A stretch of 64,000 nucleotides of DNA. Source: Ascidiaceihabitans donghaensis. GTDB lineage: Bacteria > Pseudomonadota > Alphaproteobacteria > Rhodobacterales > Rhodobacteraceae. The notes beneath the pieces are model-generated. The model ran no database searches. It was not told where the DNA came from and was given only the letters and a program-made list of their open reading frames with translations. The translations under genes were made by a program, and so were the position numbers. Below, one piece after another: positions 1 to 9,380 of the stretch. The stretch lies in NCBI RefSeq assembly GCF_900302465.1, contig NZ_OMOR01000001.1, positions 1,736,001 to 1,800,000 of the forward strand. Direction: 5' to 3'. The stretch's first letter is position 1; each line of letters opens with the position of its first letter.

Positions 1-303
1 CAAAACATGTCCAGTCACAGCTTGGGATTGGCCTGTTGCGGCAAGGGATATGTTGTTTGCTGCATCGCCCATCATCCGAAAATGCGCCAGCAATTCCAAA
101 CCTGATTGTGTCAACAAAAGTGCACGCGATGTCCGCTCAAAAAGTGTCACACCAAGCGCCTCTTCGAGGCCCGCGACCTGCCGGCTGAGTGTAGGTTGTG
201 TCAGCCCAAGGGCCCGTGCGGCGGCAGACAGCGATCCTTCTTCGGCGGTCACGAGAAACGCTCGCGCTTGGTTCCAGTCAAAAGCTGATCGTTTCCACTC
301 CAT
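1..303 (-). CDS. LysR-family transcriptional regulator, N-terminal part
   Basis: The minus strand from the ATG at 303 encodes 101 residues and runs off the left edge. The sequence is a typical LysR DNA-binding domain: an acidic/aromatic start (FDWNQARAFLVTAEEGS), then SLSAAARALGLTQPTLSRQV as the helix-turn-helix, then LEEALGVTLFERTSRALLLT. The effector-binding domain lies outside the window, so no ligand can be suggested. It is divergent from the methyltransferase gene at 401, with about 100 bp between them, so control of that pair is likely but not shown. The long plus-strand reading frame that overlaps this region is its shadow. Confidence 0.9.
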   Translation of the reverse strand, partial: MEWKRSAFDWNQARAFLVTAEEGSLSAAARALGLTQPTLSRQVAGLEEALGVTLFERTSRALLLTQSGLELLAHFRMMGDAANNISLAATGQSQAVTGHVL

Positions 304-400
304 TAAATACGTATACCAAAGCAAGAAAGATGCGCAATTCCGTATTGATTGTATGCGCTCTATATCCCCGCCAACGGCCAACTTTATGTGGGGAAAAGAT

Positions 401-1159
401 ATGACGGTGTCAAAGAACGAAAGCCTAACTCCGTTGGGCACGGCCACGATAGCAAAAGCAATCCCCATGACTTCTGGTCGCATTGGGTCTTGGGAAATCA
501 TGATCAGCAGGCGGCCGCTCTCCACCGCGGATCTTGCCCGCCGTTACGACGCTGTCTCGGGCAAATGGGCACGAAAGGTGTGTCGTTTCCAATTGGATAC
601 CGCGTATCAGGAACCGCTTTTGGCCTCTCAGGTCGCGGTAGACCTTATACATATCAAGCCACATGCCCAAGTCCTTGATTGCGGGGTTGGCAATGGCAGC
701 CTTTCCATTGCGCTTGATAGCATCAAGACAGGTCCAGTTGACATTCACGGCATTGATACCTCTGTTGAAATGCTATTGCAGGCCAAATTGAAGATGCGAC
801 ACGCCGGGATGGACCCACATCTTCAACAGGCCGATGTTATGTCATTGCCCTATGACGATCAGTCGTTTGATGTTGTTATGGCTGCGCATGTCCTTGAACA
901 TCTGCCGAACCCGCAACGTGCGCTTGCAGAGATGGTGCGCGTTCTAAAGCCGGGTGGGATGGTGTTTCTTTGCATGACGCGCCCCTCGCTTTTTGGTGCA
1001 CTCGTCCAATTTCGGTGGCGCACACGGGCGATCACGGAACAACAGGGCATTGCGTGGCTGGATGCATCCCGGCTTGTTGATGTCGGATCTCAACCGGTTC
1101 GTCTTGGGTCTTTTGCTGGCGTTGCGAGCACTGCGTTTTGGGCGCGGCGACCAATATGA
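401..1159 (+). CDS. Class I SAM-dependent methyltransferase (UbiE-like)
   Basis: Predicted cytosolic methyltransferase of 252 residues. The SAM-binding motif I is VLDCGVGNGSLSIAL, followed by an acidic residue near the end of strand 2 (IHGIDTS), a motif around ADVMSLPYDDQSFDVVMAAHVLEHL, and VRVLKPGGMVFLCMTRPS. This is the UbiE/Methyltransf_11 pattern; the acceptor substrate is unknown. The frame is open from position 50, but the upstream part overlaps the divergent LysR gene, so a start at 401 or 500 is more likely. The start at 401 follows a purine-rich GGGGAAAAG; the start at 500 would still leave the whole catalytic fold. Its stop overlaps the start of the next gene (ATGA), so the two are translationally coupled. 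Confidence 0.8.
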   Translation: MTVSKNESLTPLGTATIAKAIPMTSGRIGSWEIMISRRPLSTADLARRYDAVSGKWARKVCRFQLDTAYQEPLLASQVAVDLIHIKPHAQVLDCGVGNGSLSIALDSIKTGPVDIHGIDTSVEMLLQAKLKMRHAGMDPHLQQADVMSLPYDDQSFDVVMAAHVLEHLPNPQRALAEMVRVLKPGGMVFLCMTRPSLFGALVQFRWRTRAITEQQGIAWLDASRLVDVGSQPVRLGSFAGVASTAFWARRPI

Positions 1160-1830
1160 CGACTGCAAATCGAAAAGCCCCAAAACTTAGTTTGGGAAAA
1201 TCCGAATGGGTCGTCCTTGGCGTCATCTTTGTTTATTCATTCATTCCGGTCTTTGGCGGTTTGATACGGGTTTTCGAGCTTGCAGGCGGGCCGCAGATCG
1301 CACCAGAAAACCCTAGGGCATCGTTTGCTCCTACACCCATCATACTCCACATCCTCAGCAGCAGTCTGTTCTGTATGCTTGGCGTTTTACAGTTCTTTCC
1401 GAGCCTGTGCCGCCAACGTCTGGCAGCACATCGCGCCATAGGTCGGGTGGTCGCGGTTGCGGGATGTTTTAGTGCGCTTTCGGGCCTTTGGATGACGCAT
1501 TTCTATACCTTTCCCGAAACGCTTCAGGGCGCCCCACTGTACTGGGTGCGGATGGTACTGGGTGCATCTATGATCGCACTGATCATTTGGGCCGTCATTG
1601 CAATCAGATCCCGCAAATCCTTCCACCACAGCGCATCAATGGTGCGGGCCTATGCCATCGGTCAAGGTGCATCGACCCAAACCTTTTTGGGCGTTGCCTG
1701 GATCATCGCAGTTGGCTCTGAAGCAATGGGACCTTTGCGCGACGGGTTGATGATTTTCGCGTGGATGGTCAATCTGCTTGGCGCAGAAATCTTCATACGC
1801 AGGGTGCTGAGGTCGCCACAGCGTCGGTAA
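1156..1830 (+). CDS. DUF2306-like integral membrane protein
   Basis: A 224-residue hydrophobic protein starting at the ATG of an ATGA overlap with the methyltransferase gene. About six membrane segments can be seen, for example around VVLGVIFVYSFIPVFGGLIR, ILHILSSSLFCMLGVLQFF, MVLGASMIALIIWAVIAI and a late LMIFAWMVNLLGAEIFI. The motif HRAIGR after the second segment and HFYTFPE are typical of the DUF2306 family (predicted membrane proteins of unknown function). The coupling to a methyltransferase and to a LysR regulator suggests a small regulated unit; the function is not known. Confidence 0.75.
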   Translation: MTTANRKAPKLSLGKSEWVVLGVIFVYSFIPVFGGLIRVFELAGGPQIAPENPRASFAPTPIILHILSSSLFCMLGVLQFFPSLCRQRLAAHRAIGRVVAVAGCFSALSGLWMTHFYTFPETLQGAPLYWVRMVLGASMIALIIWAVIAIRSRKSFHHSASMVRAYAIGQGASTQTFLGVAWIIAVGSEAMGPLRDGLMIFAWMVNLLGAEIFIRRVLRSPQRR

Positions 1831-2085
1831 AAGCATGTGTCACGGTCTTTTAATCGGTCTTCCGCTCACGATAGACGGGGGTGCCGGGACGGGAAGCGTT
1901 GATGCGTCTTGGCGTCGCCCAAATGGGGCGAAGTCCAAGAAAAGCTTGGAAATTAAGCTTGTGCAACTCATAAAAATGATGATCCTGTATCCGACATTAT
2001 CGTCAAAATTGAAAAGGCCCACGAAAACGGGCACGCTTTTTAAAGCACAAAGTTATTTGAATAAACGGGTTCAAAGGAATGTTAA

Positions 2086-3897
2086 ATGTCAGACACAGCG
2101 CATCAGGTAAAAGACGCCAAGGGATATGTTGATAAGGTCCAGAAAGGTGCAAAGGCCATTTCGGATGCGGCGAAAGCGGCCAAAAAGCTACAAGACGAAG
2201 GTGCAACCCTAAGCGAGCTGAAAAGCGCGGTTGCGACATTGACCTGGATGAGCAAGGTCTCTGCCGGTCTTGGCGCATTGTCCGTTGGTTTGTCCATTGT
2301 GCAAAGCTTTCTGCCCGATGTTCCCACTGTCGAAGATCAGATATTGGATACAGTCAACCGGCTGGAAGGCGAGGTGGCATCGCTGCGTGCCGATATGGAG
2401 CGTCGTTTTGAAAAGAACGCATTGCTGGCTGATGTGCGGGTGCGCGAAGAACGCCTTAAGGATCACTATGCCAGTATAGAACGTGCGATTGGGCATTGGA
2501 AGAACATCGGCCAAGACACCGTTGCCCTGAAAGCAAAGGGCGGATCGGACAAGCGCCTTGAGAAAAGCATCAAAAACAACACCAATGATCTGCTAAACGC
2601 CCCGACTGTGACCGGTGTAGAAAATGCGCTGATTGCGATCCATGACGAGCTGGTGGGCAAACACGGGAAATCCTTGCCGCAACTGTGTTTTGATAAGTGC
2701 TACGGCGACATTCGGCCCGTGTCTGCGATCACGGCCAAGTTGACCAAATACGCAGAAAATGCTGCTTTGTGTTTGACTGTTATTTCGGCGCTTCGCGATG
2801 GCGAACCGGTTGTTGACGCCGAACAAGCCAGTGAAGCGGCGGACCGTGAATACCGACTGACAGCGCGTTTGCAGCGAATGAACGACGCCTGTCAGAAAAT
2901 TTGCAAAAACTGCCTGAACCTAGACACGCTGATGGTGGAAACAGACCGCTTTGTGACGGACAATCTGGACGATTGGAACCTAAGCATGTCCAACACCCGC
3001 GGGGCCGCGCACAACTGTGTCATGGCCTTGGCGGATCAGTGGCCTGCGTGGAACTTTACGGCCATTGTCTATCCGGCCCTTCCTGGACGGGATCATTCCT
3101 CTTGGCATGCCGGTGTGGGACGCCGTGGCACGATCAAGCGCACGCGCACCAAGGATTTGGATGAAAAAGACCACGCCAGATTGCTGATTTATTATGCCCC
3201 GCGCGGTCGGTCCCAAAAGGTCACACCGAAGATGACGTCGCAGGTGTCTGAACACGATCCACAAACAACGTTCACATCGTTTTCGCGTATGATCAGCGGT
3301 ATTGTGACGGAACTGGATGGTCGAAAAACCGAAGTGCTTTCGCCGCTTATGAAATTCATAGAGCTTTGGCCACGCTTTCAGCAATTTCATCCAAAGGAGA
3401 TGGCCGAAAAGTACCTTGAGTTGTTGATGGGGCGTTCTGATCCGAAGGTTGATCGCAGCTGGCATGGGTCAATGGTATGGGCCGGGCGCATGCTGGATGA
3501 GTGGCAAATTTTGCATCACAATTATCCAGAAGGCGATGACGGGTTGTCCAAGTTCATGGCGATTTGCACCCAGAACGAAACGGAAATTTATCGCCCAAAA
3601 TGGGTCCGGCAGTATGCGGGCTATGGGAATTCCGAATATGTCGAGGCCGAAGGCCCGTTTGATCCGGATGCGCCGACCAAGATTGGCGATGTGAACTACA
3701 CCCGCCAAGGGACCATTACATATAATGGTGTGTGTACTGTGTTGGTGCGTCCCGATGCTATTCTGACGCATGATGAATGGGCGTCCGCGAAAGAGGCGTT
3801 GAAAAAATTGCGCGAGATGACGGGCGATGACGATCGAATTGATTTGCCCGGCCTTGGGTCTGATACGCTGCATCCCGGAAACCCGGGGCCGTTTTAG
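2086..3897 (+). CDS. Unrecognised 603-residue protein with hydrophobic hairpin and coiled coil
   Basis: I do not recognise this family. No signal peptide is evident. Residues 1-50 are an amphipathic Lys/Ala-rich helix, residues about 52-78 form a hydrophobic, glycine-containing stretch (SKVSAGLGALSVGLSIVQSF), and residues about 80-150 look like a coiled coil (VEDQILDTVNRLEGEVASLR). The middle is helical and rich in cysteine (CFDKC, CQKICKNC). The C-terminal 250 residues are mixed, with many Trp, Tyr and His, and end in a Pro/Gly-rich tail. A helical protein with a central hydrophobic hairpin is the general layout of alpha-pore-forming proteins, but this is inference from composition only. It stands alone, with 255 bp upstream and 136 bp downstream free of genes. 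Confidence 0.75.
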   Translation: MSDTAHQVKDAKGYVDKVQKGAKAISDAAKAAKKLQDEGATLSELKSAVATLTWMSKVSAGLGALSVGLSIVQSFLPDVPTVEDQILDTVNRLEGEVASLRADMERRFEKNALLADVRVREERLKDHYASIERAIGHWKNIGQDTVALKAKGGSDKRLEKSIKNNTNDLLNAPTVTGVENALIAIHDELVGKHGKSLPQLCFDKCYGDIRPVSAITAKLTKYAENAALCLTVISALRDGEPVVDAEQASEAADREYRLTARLQRMNDACQKICKNCLNLDTLMVETDRFVTDNLDDWNLSMSNTRGAAHNCVMALADQWPAWNFTAIVYPALPGRDHSSWHAGVGRRGTIKRTRTKDLDEKDHARLLIYYAPRGRSQKVTPKMTSQVSEHDPQTTFTSFSRMISGIVTELDGRKTEVLSPLMKFIELWPRFQQFHPKEMAEKYLELLMGRSDPKVDRSWHGSMVWAGRMLDEWQILHHNYPEGDDGLSKFMAICTQNETEIYRPKWVRQYAGYGNSEYVEAEGPFDPDAPTKIGDVNYTRQGTITYNGVCTVLVRPDAILTHDEWASAKEALKKLREMTGDDDRIDLPGLGSDTLHPGNPGPF

Positions 3898-4033
3898 GGC
3901 ATCTGCCGATCGGGTCACCCGTTTGCATGTCTTTGCCGCGTTGCCGCGTTGCCGTATGGCGCATGGCACTTGTTCCCAGATTTGATTATGGCAGGTACTG
4001 ATCAGCAGAACTGACTTCGAAAGCAGCGCAAAA

Positions 4034-5185
4034 ATGCTAACAAACCTTGATTTAATCGATCTTACTGAATTTCGCCGTGCGCTTCACCGCCATCCTGAAT
4101 TGTCCGGGGAAGAAGTAGAAACCGCCCGCAAAATAGCAGATGCCCTAAAACCACTATCACCAACACGCATTTTGACTGGATTGGGCGGTCATGGCGTGGC
4201 GGCTGTTTTTGACAGCGGTAAAGACGGTCCAACGGTCCTTTTTCGCGCCGAGCTTGACGCACTGCCAATTGAAGAACGCAACGACATCGCTTGGTCGTCG
4301 CTGATCCGCGGCAAAAGCCACGTGTGCGGCCATGACGGGCACATGACGATGTTGCTTGCATTGGGTCGCATGATTTCCCGCCAACCTGTGGCGCATGGGC
4401 GTGTCGTGCTTATGTTCCAGCCGGCAGAAGAAGACGGAAGCGGCGCGAAAGCGGTTGTCGCTGATCCTGCCTATCAAGACATTCAAGCAGATTGGGCATT
4501 TGCCATTCACATCGAACCCGGGCGGCCGTTCAGGTATGTCTCTACCTGTCCGGGACTGGTGAATTGCGCGTCATTGGGACTTAAGATCAAACTTGGCGGC
4601 AAAACCGCACATGCAGCCGACCCCGAAGACGGGATTTCTCCGGCCCATGCGGTTGCCGGGTTGATCCCTGCGCTGGATGCTTTGGGGCAGGGAGGATCGC
4701 TCGATGATGATTTCCGTTTGGTGACGGTGACACATGTACAGATTGGCGAACCAACATTTGGCGTTGCGCCGGGTGCCGCCGAGGTGTTTGCCACCCTGCG
4801 CACAGCAGGTGACGAAGGCATGGAACATCTTGAGACCGAGGCCCGCACCCTTGCCATCAGGGCAGCAGAGAAATTCGGGCTGAGTGTAGATTTTGAGGTT
4901 TGCGACAACTTTGCGGCATCTATCAATGATCCAGATGCCTATGACGTGGCAACACAAGCCATGGACGCAATCAATGTCCCTTACGGTGATGCGGGTGTTC
5001 CCATGCGCGCATCAGAGGACTTTGGCGTTTTCGGGTGGGGGGCCAAGGCTGCAATGTTATGTTTGGGGCCGGGTGAAGACTATGCGGCACTGCACAATCC
5101 GGACTATGATTTCCCCGATGATCTGATCCCGATTGGAAGCGCCATCTTTGAACGCATCACACGGGATTTGTTGGGATCAGCTTAG
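4034..5185 (+). CDS. M20-family amidohydrolase (hippurate hydrolase / N-acyl amino acid type)
   Basis: A 383-residue metal-dependent amidohydrolase, probably cytosolic. Peptidase M20D signatures are all present: FRRALHRHPELSGEEVET near the N terminus, the metal-binding CGHDGHM, the catalytic/metal pair in FQPAEEDGSGAKAV, and the C-terminal histidine in LHNPDYDFPDD. Length matches the family (about 380-400). Members cleave N-acyl or aromatic amides of amino acids; the substrate here cannot be read from sequence. The gene stands alone, and the next gene (PhnA-like) converges on it from the right. Confidence 0.88.
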   Translation: MLTNLDLIDLTEFRRALHRHPELSGEEVETARKIADALKPLSPTRILTGLGGHGVAAVFDSGKDGPTVLFRAELDALPIEERNDIAWSSLIRGKSHVCGHDGHMTMLLALGRMISRQPVAHGRVVLMFQPAEEDGSGAKAVVADPAYQDIQADWAFAIHIEPGRPFRYVSTCPGLVNCASLGLKIKLGGKTAHAADPEDGISPAHAVAGLIPALDALGQGGSLDDDFRLVTVTHVQIGEPTFGVAPGAAEVFATLRTAGDEGMEHLETEARTLAIRAAEKFGLSVDFEVCDNFAASINDPDAYDVATQAMDAINVPYGDAGVPMRASEDFGVFGWGAKAAMLCLGPGEDYAALHNPDYDFPDDLIPIGSAIFERITRDLLGSA

Positions 5186-5250
5186 CACTGCCAGTCCCGA
5201 CGCAGGCGCAAAAGCAGGGATTGGCGTCGCGTGAGGCGCCGTGGCAAAAC

Positions 5251-5592
5251 TCAGTCGGATACCTTCTTTACGAATATGGATTTTAGCCCCATCTGGCCAA
5301 CGCCCGGAACCTTGCAGTCAATATCGTGATCCCCGTCGACAAGGCGAATACCACGAACTTTGGTCCCTACTTTTACAGTAAAAGAAGACCCCTTTACTTT
5401 CAGATCCTTGATCACAGTGACCGTATCACCGTCATTTAAAACGTTACCGACACTGTCGCGCACCACCGCGACTTCATCCGCCGGCAATCCCTGTTCCCAT
5501 TCATGCCCACACTCTGGACAGTTCAGCAAAGCATCGACTTGATACGTGAAGGTGGAGGCGCATTCTGTGCAGGGGGGCAATGTATCGGTCAT
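5251..5592 (-). CDS. PhnA/YjdM-family zinc-ribbon protein
   Basis: A 113-residue protein with an N-terminal zinc ribbon (CTEC ... CPECGHEW) followed by a beta-rich SH3-like domain (VRDSVGNVLNDGDTVTVIKD, LKVKGSSFTVKVGTKVRGIR). This is the layout of the PhnA/YjdM family, often named alkylphosphonate utilisation protein although no phosphonate role has been shown for most members. The start is the internal ATG at 5592; a longer reading adds 27 residues that do not fit the family. No phosphonate genes lie nearby. Confidence 0.85.
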   Translation of the reverse strand: MTDTLPPCTECASTFTYQVDALLNCPECGHEWEQGLPADEVAVVRDSVGNVLNDGDTVTVIKDLKVKGSSFTVKVGTKVRGIRLVDGDHDIDCKVPGVGQMGLKSIFVKKVSD

Positions 5593-5690
5593 GGCATTGC
5601 TATAGCGCCACAATTTGCGGCTATCCATACCCTGTGAAAAGAAACGGCCCAAACCGGATCCGGATATGGACACGTCACACCGCGCTGCGT

Positions 5691-6599
5691 CTACCTTTCA
5701 GCCCATGCAGGTGACCGTCCGATATGCTCAATGAGGAAGTCCATAAAAACGCGGACTTTAGCAGACACAACATTGCTTTTGGGATAGATCAGCCAAAGGC
5801 CGGGTTGCTCTGTAAATGTATAGTCTGACAGCACGTGCAACAGTGTGCCGTTTTCCAGTTCTTGGTGGACCAACCAGCGTGAGTTCACAGAAAGTCCCGC
5901 ACCATCCAGTGTCGCGCGTTTTTGCGTCATTCCGTCATTCAGGATCAACCGGTGCGCGGCTTGTTTTGGATCGAACGCGGCCTGTGCGCCATCTTGCGAT
6001 ATCAGGTGACGCGGTTCGAGATCGCGAAAGGCGATCACGCGATGGGACTTCAGATCGTCCGGATCACTTGGTGCGCCGTATTGCGCGACGTAAGCTGGCG
6101 ATGCGCACAGGACGCGTGTGTCGTCTGCCAGTTTTCGGGCCGTTAGGCTGCTGTTTTCCAAAACCGCATTGCGCAAGGCAAGGTCATAGCTGCCCTCGAT
6201 CAGATCGAATTGCGCGTCCGACAGGTGCATGTCCAGCGTCAGGTCGGGATAAGCGTCCATGAACTTTGGCAACAAGGGCGCGATGTATATTTGCGCAAAT
6301 GTGCTGGGGGCGGCAAAACGCAATGTTCCGCTGATTTTGGTTTGTCCTTGGCCAAGGGCTGCCAAAGCGGCTTCTTCTTGGGCAATCATCTCGCGGGCGT
6401 AGGGCAGAAAATCCTGACCTTCGCTGGACAACGAGATTTTCCGTGTTGATCGGTGCAACAATTCAGCGCCCAACAGGTGTTCCAGCTTGGCGATGCGGGT
6501 GCTTGCGACCGCAGGTGCCATACCCAGCGTCCGTCCTGCTGCGCTGATGTTCAGGGTTTCACTGGCGAGAACAAAAAGGCGGAGGCTTCGTATGTCCAT
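5691..6599 (-). CDS. LysR-family transcriptional regulator
   Basis: A full-length LysR regulator of 302 residues. The N terminus (MDIRSLRLFVLASETLNISA) and the following helix-turn-helix (AAGRTLGMAPAVASTRIAKLE) are typical, and the remaining 210 residues are the substrate-binding-like effector domain. It is divergent from the oxygenase gene at 6696. The 96-bp gap contains GAAAT at 6621-6625 and ATTTC at 6646-6650 in inverted orientation, a possible binding site. By analogy with other LysR pairs it probably controls the 6696-10292 gene set; the inducer is unknown. Confidence 0.9.
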   Translation of the reverse strand: MDIRSLRLFVLASETLNISAAGRTLGMAPAVASTRIAKLEHLLGAELLHRSTRKISLSSEGQDFLPYAREMIAQEEAALAALGQGQTKISGTLRFAAPSTFAQIYIAPLLPKFMDAYPDLTLDMHLSDAQFDLIEGSYDLALRNAVLENSSLTARKLADDTRVLCASPAYVAQYGAPSDPDDLKSHRVIAFRDLEPRHLISQDGAQAAFDPKQAAHRLILNDGMTQKRATLDGAGLSVNSRWLVHQELENGTLLHVLSDYTFTEQPGLWLIYPKSNVVSAKVRVFMDFLIEHIGRSPAWAER

Positions 6600-6695
6600 T
6601 TTATACCTTTTCGGAATAGTGAAATCATATCTTGGCGGTTTTTATATTTCTTAAGGGGTGTATCTACAAGTCCAAGAGACAGAAAGGGCCATCCG

Positions 6696-7475
6696 ATGAA
6701 ACAGACAGCAACAGTCAACTACCATGTTCACAAACCCCAGCGTCAGGCGTTTGAGCTGGACGCAGGTGGCATCGTCGGCAATCTGATTGCGCCTGAGCTT
6801 GCACCCACACAAGTCGTTGTCACGGATGTTCGCAACACTGACGCCTTGGTGCGCTTTGAAGGTGCGTCTGTCGGTTTCGCCACATCCCCTACCACCGTTC
6901 GGGCGTTCGATGCCAAAGGCGGCTGGCAGCCTACCTATGACGCCGAGCTGACAAAGCTGCTGGCGGAACAGGTAGGTGCGCAAGACGTTATCGTGTTTGA
7001 TCACACTGTGCGCGTGGACGATCCTGAAGCAGTCCGCAAACCGGCGCGGAATGTCCACAGCGACTATAGCGGACAGGGGGCAAAGCAACGCCTGATCGAC
7101 ATTCTGGGTGAAGAAAAGGCGGCTGAATGGAGCCAAAGGCACTACGCCTTCATCAATGTTTGGCGTCCCGTGGATGCTGCGATCAATTCCGCCCCGTTGG
7201 GGTTCATCGAACCCGGTAGCGTCGCCGCGAAAGACTGGATTTTACTTGATCTGATCTATCCGGACCGGGTGGGACAGATCATGGGATTGGCGGCAAATCC
7301 AGACCATGAGTGGGTCTATATGTCTAAAATGTCGCCGGACGAAGTTGCCTATTTCAACATCTACGACAACCGTGGCCGCCCCTCTGTCGCACATAGCGCG
7401 CTGGATATGGTCGAAGATCCGACGCTGAAAACCATACGCAAAAGTATCGAGAGCCGAACGCTCGTTCGCTACTGA
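6696..7475 (+). CDS. CmcJ/NvfI-like non-haem iron oxygenase
   Basis: A 259-residue protein resembling the CmcJ/NvfI family (fungal and bacterial hydroxylase/methyltransferase-like proteins, formerly annotated with cephamycin biosynthesis). Supporting features are the early NYHVHKPQ start, IVFDHTVRVDD, the candidate metal pair in VHSDYS, the tryptophan motif INVWRP, and AHSALDM near the end, which could supply the last histidine. NvfI-type enzymes are Fe(II)/2-oxoglutarate dioxygenases; which reaction this one performs is unknown. I chose the ATG at 6696 (upstream purine-rich AGAAAGGGCC) because the frame before it runs into the divergent LysR gene. First gene of a LysR-linked set. Confidence 0.75.
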   Translation: MKQTATVNYHVHKPQRQAFELDAGGIVGNLIAPELAPTQVVVTDVRNTDALVRFEGASVGFATSPTTVRAFDAKGGWQPTYDAELTKLLAEQVGAQDVIVFDHTVRVDDPEAVRKPARNVHSDYSGQGAKQRLIDILGEEKAAEWSQRHYAFINVWRPVDAAINSAPLGFIEPGSVAAKDWILLDLIYPDRVGQIMGLAANPDHEWVYMSKMSPDEVAYFNIYDNRGRPSVAHSALDMVEDPTLKTIRKSIESRTLVRY

Positions 7476-7541
7476 ACACACAGACTTGGGACCGGTATTC
7501 TGAATGATCCGTCCTACTCAAAACAGATAAAAGGGACCACT

Positions 7542-8330
7542 ATGACCAAAACGATACTTATCACAGGTGCCACCGATGGCATCGGCGAATTGACCGCGAA
7601 AACGCTGGCTGCTGAAGGCCACACGGTTCTTATTCATGGCCGCAGCGCCGAGAAACTGGAAAAAGCTGCCGAGGCAATTGGGGGTAAGACCGAAAGCTAT
7701 TCAGCAGACCTGACGCACTTTGATCAAATTCACACGATGGCAGCGGATATTCGCAAAGCCCATGACCGCCTTGACGTCATCATCAACAACGCGGGCGTGC
7801 TTAAGCTGCGGGATACGGTAACAGACGATGGATATGATGCACGTTTCGTGGTCAATACGTTTGCGCCCTACGTTCTGACAGAAGCATTGCGACCGATCCT
7901 TGCGGAGGATGGCCGCATTGTGAATCTGTCATCCGCGGCCCAAGCCCCGATTGATTTGGACGCGCTGCACGGGCGCAAAAAACTTGATCACAACCCGGCC
8001 TATGCACAAAGCAAACTGGCGCTGACGATCTGGACGCGTGAATTGGCCAGAACCCTGCCCAGCGGGCAGATCGCTGTCGCCGTCAATCCCGGTTCGCTTC
8101 TGGCGTCAAAAATGGTCAAAGAAGGCTACGGCATTGCAGGCAGCGACTTGCAGATTGGCGCAGACGTTTTGCGTGAAGCCGCGGTGGGTGCCGCGTTCGC
8201 AGATGCCAATGGCAAATATTTTGACAACGACAACGGGGTCTTTGCCAATCCGCACCCCGCAGCCCTTGATGCGGGACATGCCGCGCAGGTGATGCAAGGG
8301 ATCAAGGACGCAGTTACCAAGATCGGGTGA
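7542..8330 (+). CDS. Short-chain dehydrogenase/reductase
   Basis: A 262-residue NAD(P)-dependent oxidoreductase. The nucleotide-binding TGATDGIGELTA, the NNAG motif (IINNAGVLK), the catalytic Ser in IVNLSSAAQ and the catalytic YAQSK are all present. The substrate-loop style (Asp-rich region after the Ser and DNGVFA near the end) is that of the retinol dehydrogenase/WWOX-like classical SDRs. It follows the CmcJ-like gene by 66 bp on the same strand, so a role in oxidising or reducing the product of that oxygenase is a reasonable inference. Substrate unknown. Confidence 0.88.
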   Translation: MTKTILITGATDGIGELTAKTLAAEGHTVLIHGRSAEKLEKAAEAIGGKTESYSADLTHFDQIHTMAADIRKAHDRLDVIINNAGVLKLRDTVTDDGYDARFVVNTFAPYVLTEALRPILAEDGRIVNLSSAAQAPIDLDALHGRKKLDHNPAYAQSKLALTIWTRELARTLPSGQIAVAVNPGSLLASKMVKEGYGIAGSDLQIGADVLREAAVGAAFADANGKYFDNDNGVFANPHPAALDAGHAAQVMQGIKDAVTKIG

Positions 8331-8460
8331 CAAAAAACTCAGGCGTCCTGCACGGGGCGCCAAAGACCCAGGCCTAAGGTCAGGCGTCTCAAAACGACCA
8401 ACCATGAAACCAAAGCAATTCGGCAGATTGTTCTGCTGGAAACAGTAAAGGACTGTTCAA

Positions 8461-9306
8461 ATGAAGTATGAAAATTTTTCTACCTTTGACGTTAAAGTCG
8501 AGGGCGCAATCGCGACGGTCACATTCGATTTTGGCACGGTGAACGTGCAGGGTCAGGAAATGCTGGCGGATCTTAACAGTCTTGCCATGCGCCTTGAAAT
8601 GGACCGCGATGTGAAAGTTGTCGTATTCGAATCCGCCAACCCCGAGATCTGGGTGTGCCACTACGACACCGAGCTGCTTCAGCACCTCAGCACCGAAGCC
8701 GTATCGCGCGATGGGGCGCAGCTTCTGGACCTTCAGGCCATCTGCGAACGCATCTCGAAAGTTCCGCAGGCGACAATCGCCAAGCTTGAAGGGTTTGCAC
8801 GCGGCGGCGGTCACGAACTGGCGCTTGCGCTGGACATGCGCTTTGCCGTGCGTGGCAAGTTCAAGTTCATGCAAATGGAAGTCGGCATGGGTATTCTGCC
8901 GTGTGGTGGCGGCGCGTCGCGCATGGCACGCCAAACCGGTCTGGGCCGCGCCTTGGAAATCATCCTAAGCGCACGCGACTTTGACGCGGACGAAGCCGAA
9001 GCGATGGGCACCATCAACAAAGCGTTCGAGGCAGATGAAATCGATGCCTATGTTGACACCCTTGCGAAGCGCATCGCCAGTTTTCCGGCGGGCTCGATCA
9101 ATGCTTGCAAACAGATGGTGTATGAATCCATCGACAAGCCGATTGATGAGGCGCTCAAGGCGGAAGCTTATTGGTTGTATCAAGCCACAAGCAAAACACC
9201 TGCCGTCAAGCGGTTCACTGTTGCTGAAGAGCAAGGGCTACAACACGATATGGAAAACCAGCGAAACTGGGAAAACATGGTCATGGATGTTCAAGAGATC
9301 AGCTGA
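8461..9306 (+). CDS. Enoyl-CoA hydratase/isomerase (crotonase) family protein
   Basis: A 281-residue crotonase-fold protein. Both positions that carry the catalytic glutamates of enoyl-CoA hydratase hold Glu: one in the oxyanion-hole helix RGGGHELALALDMR and one in QMEVGMGILPCGGGASRM, so it may be a true hydratase rather than a degenerate member. The N terminus (FDVKVEGAIATVTFD) is normal; the substrate-loop sequence VWVCHYDTELL differs from fatty-acid enzymes. It is 130 bp after the SDR gene in the same direction and precedes a second oxygenase. Confidence 0.87.
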   Translation: MKYENFSTFDVKVEGAIATVTFDFGTVNVQGQEMLADLNSLAMRLEMDRDVKVVVFESANPEIWVCHYDTELLQHLSTEAVSRDGAQLLDLQAICERISKVPQATIAKLEGFARGGGHELALALDMRFAVRGKFKFMQMEVGMGILPCGGGASRMARQTGLGRALEIILSARDFDADEAEAMGTINKAFEADEIDAYVDTLAKRIASFPAGSINACKQMVYESIDKPIDEALKAEAYWLYQATSKTPAVKRFTVAEEQGLQHDMENQRNWENMVMDVQEIS

Positions 9307-9380
9307 CCGATTGCCCAAACAAGATGGAATCTGTTTTCGGCGTTTTTGACGCCGGAACCCTCCCAAGATGGAAAACAATC

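Noticed and set aside
50-400. Plus-strand frame opening at 50 that continues into the methyltransferase
   Set aside because: It is antisense to a clear LysR domain on the minus strand; only the part from about 401 has methyltransferase features.
1835-2110. 91-residue plus-strand frame before the unknown 603-residue protein
   Set aside because: No ribosome site, low-complexity composition and overlap with the start of the next gene; probably chance.
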